Assembly: GCF_000003815.2 (NCBI RefSeq)
Contig: NC_049988.1
Coordinates: 13,411,995-13,475,994 of the forward strand
Direction: 5' to 3'
Length of the DNA: 64,000 nucleotides
Source of the DNA: Branchiostoma floridae
Lineage: Eukaryota > Chordata > Leptocardii > Amphioxiformes > Branchiostomatidae
The translations under genes were made by a program, and so were the position numbers. The notes under the pieces were generated by a model, which saw only the letters and a list, made by a program, of their open reading frames with translations, made no database searches and was not told where the DNA came from. Below are positions 63,946 through 64,000 of this stretch, one piece after another (position 1 is the first letter of the stretch; every line of letters starts with the position of its first letter).

Positions 63946-64000
63946 GTACGTGACAGTACCTTGTTTCCTTAGGCACTACTTAACATTTTAGATCCAAATC

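Overview
The window looks like genomic DNA of an invertebrate chordate, most likely a lancelet (Branchiostoma). The genes have small exons and AT-rich, transposon-loaded introns. The interspersed repeats include CR1-group LINEs with an esterase-type ORF1, a tRNA-derived SINE and a CCTCCATG...CCGGCTGG repeat, all of a type I associate with lancelets. Species assignment is inference; no search was possible. The assembly has two 100-N gaps (4499-4598 and 17996-18095).

The window is dominated by one head-to-tail tandem array, all on the plus strand, of 14 copies of a single six-exon gene family. Copy 1 is cut by the left edge and copy 14 by the right edge. Each intact copy encodes about 275-276 residues: an 18-residue signal peptide ending in Ala-Ala-Ala, then a mature chain beginning with His (HSWIVCTDY). 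There are eight conserved cysteines, a conserved [NG]HVA histidine at the start of exon 3, and an exon 4/5 block reading YNFT[IV]P..M.PG / RHTFVWKWIR.....PFTTCWEADV. An N-terminal histidine at the predicted cleavage site, an internal histidine and a late Phe-x-x-Cys strand is the layout of copper histidine-brace enzymes (lytic polysaccharide monooxygenases, LPMOs). I propose that this is an unassigned LPMO-like secreted family. That is inference from motifs, not a database result.

Layout: copies 1-4 (267-9757) and 14 (62433 onward) have a type-A body (exon 3 ending QIMDMGVSPYG; where exon 6 is present, it ends in ITG). Copies 5-13 (10267-61340) have a type-B body (VVEDMGISPYG, ILIG/ISG end). 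Copy 4 is a deletion fusion of exon 1 to the end of exon 4, copy 7 has lost most of exon 5, and copy 6 has a 1-nt frameshift in exon 4; these are pseudogenes or, for copy 6, possibly an assembly error. Copies 9-10 and 11-12 form a recent dimeric duplication of about 9.3 kb. Promoter plus signal-peptide type (MRLL or MKLF) does not track body type, which suggests exon-1 shuffling.

Mobile DNA is dense. A 5.8-kb CR1-group LINE (26687-32490) with intact ORF1 and one in-frame stop in ORF2 sits inside an older 5'-truncated LINE in intron 1 of copy 8. That older LINE is shared by copies 6 and 8-13, and its target duplication copied the exon-1 splice donor. Others include a 1.5-kb TTAA-flanked palindrome (23979-25515), a SINE in copy 8 intron 4, several TIR-type MITE families with visible target duplications, and LINE 3' remnants. 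Satellite-like DNA includes a 26/30-bp minisatellite and (TG)n, (TTCA)n and (TTCG)n tracts.
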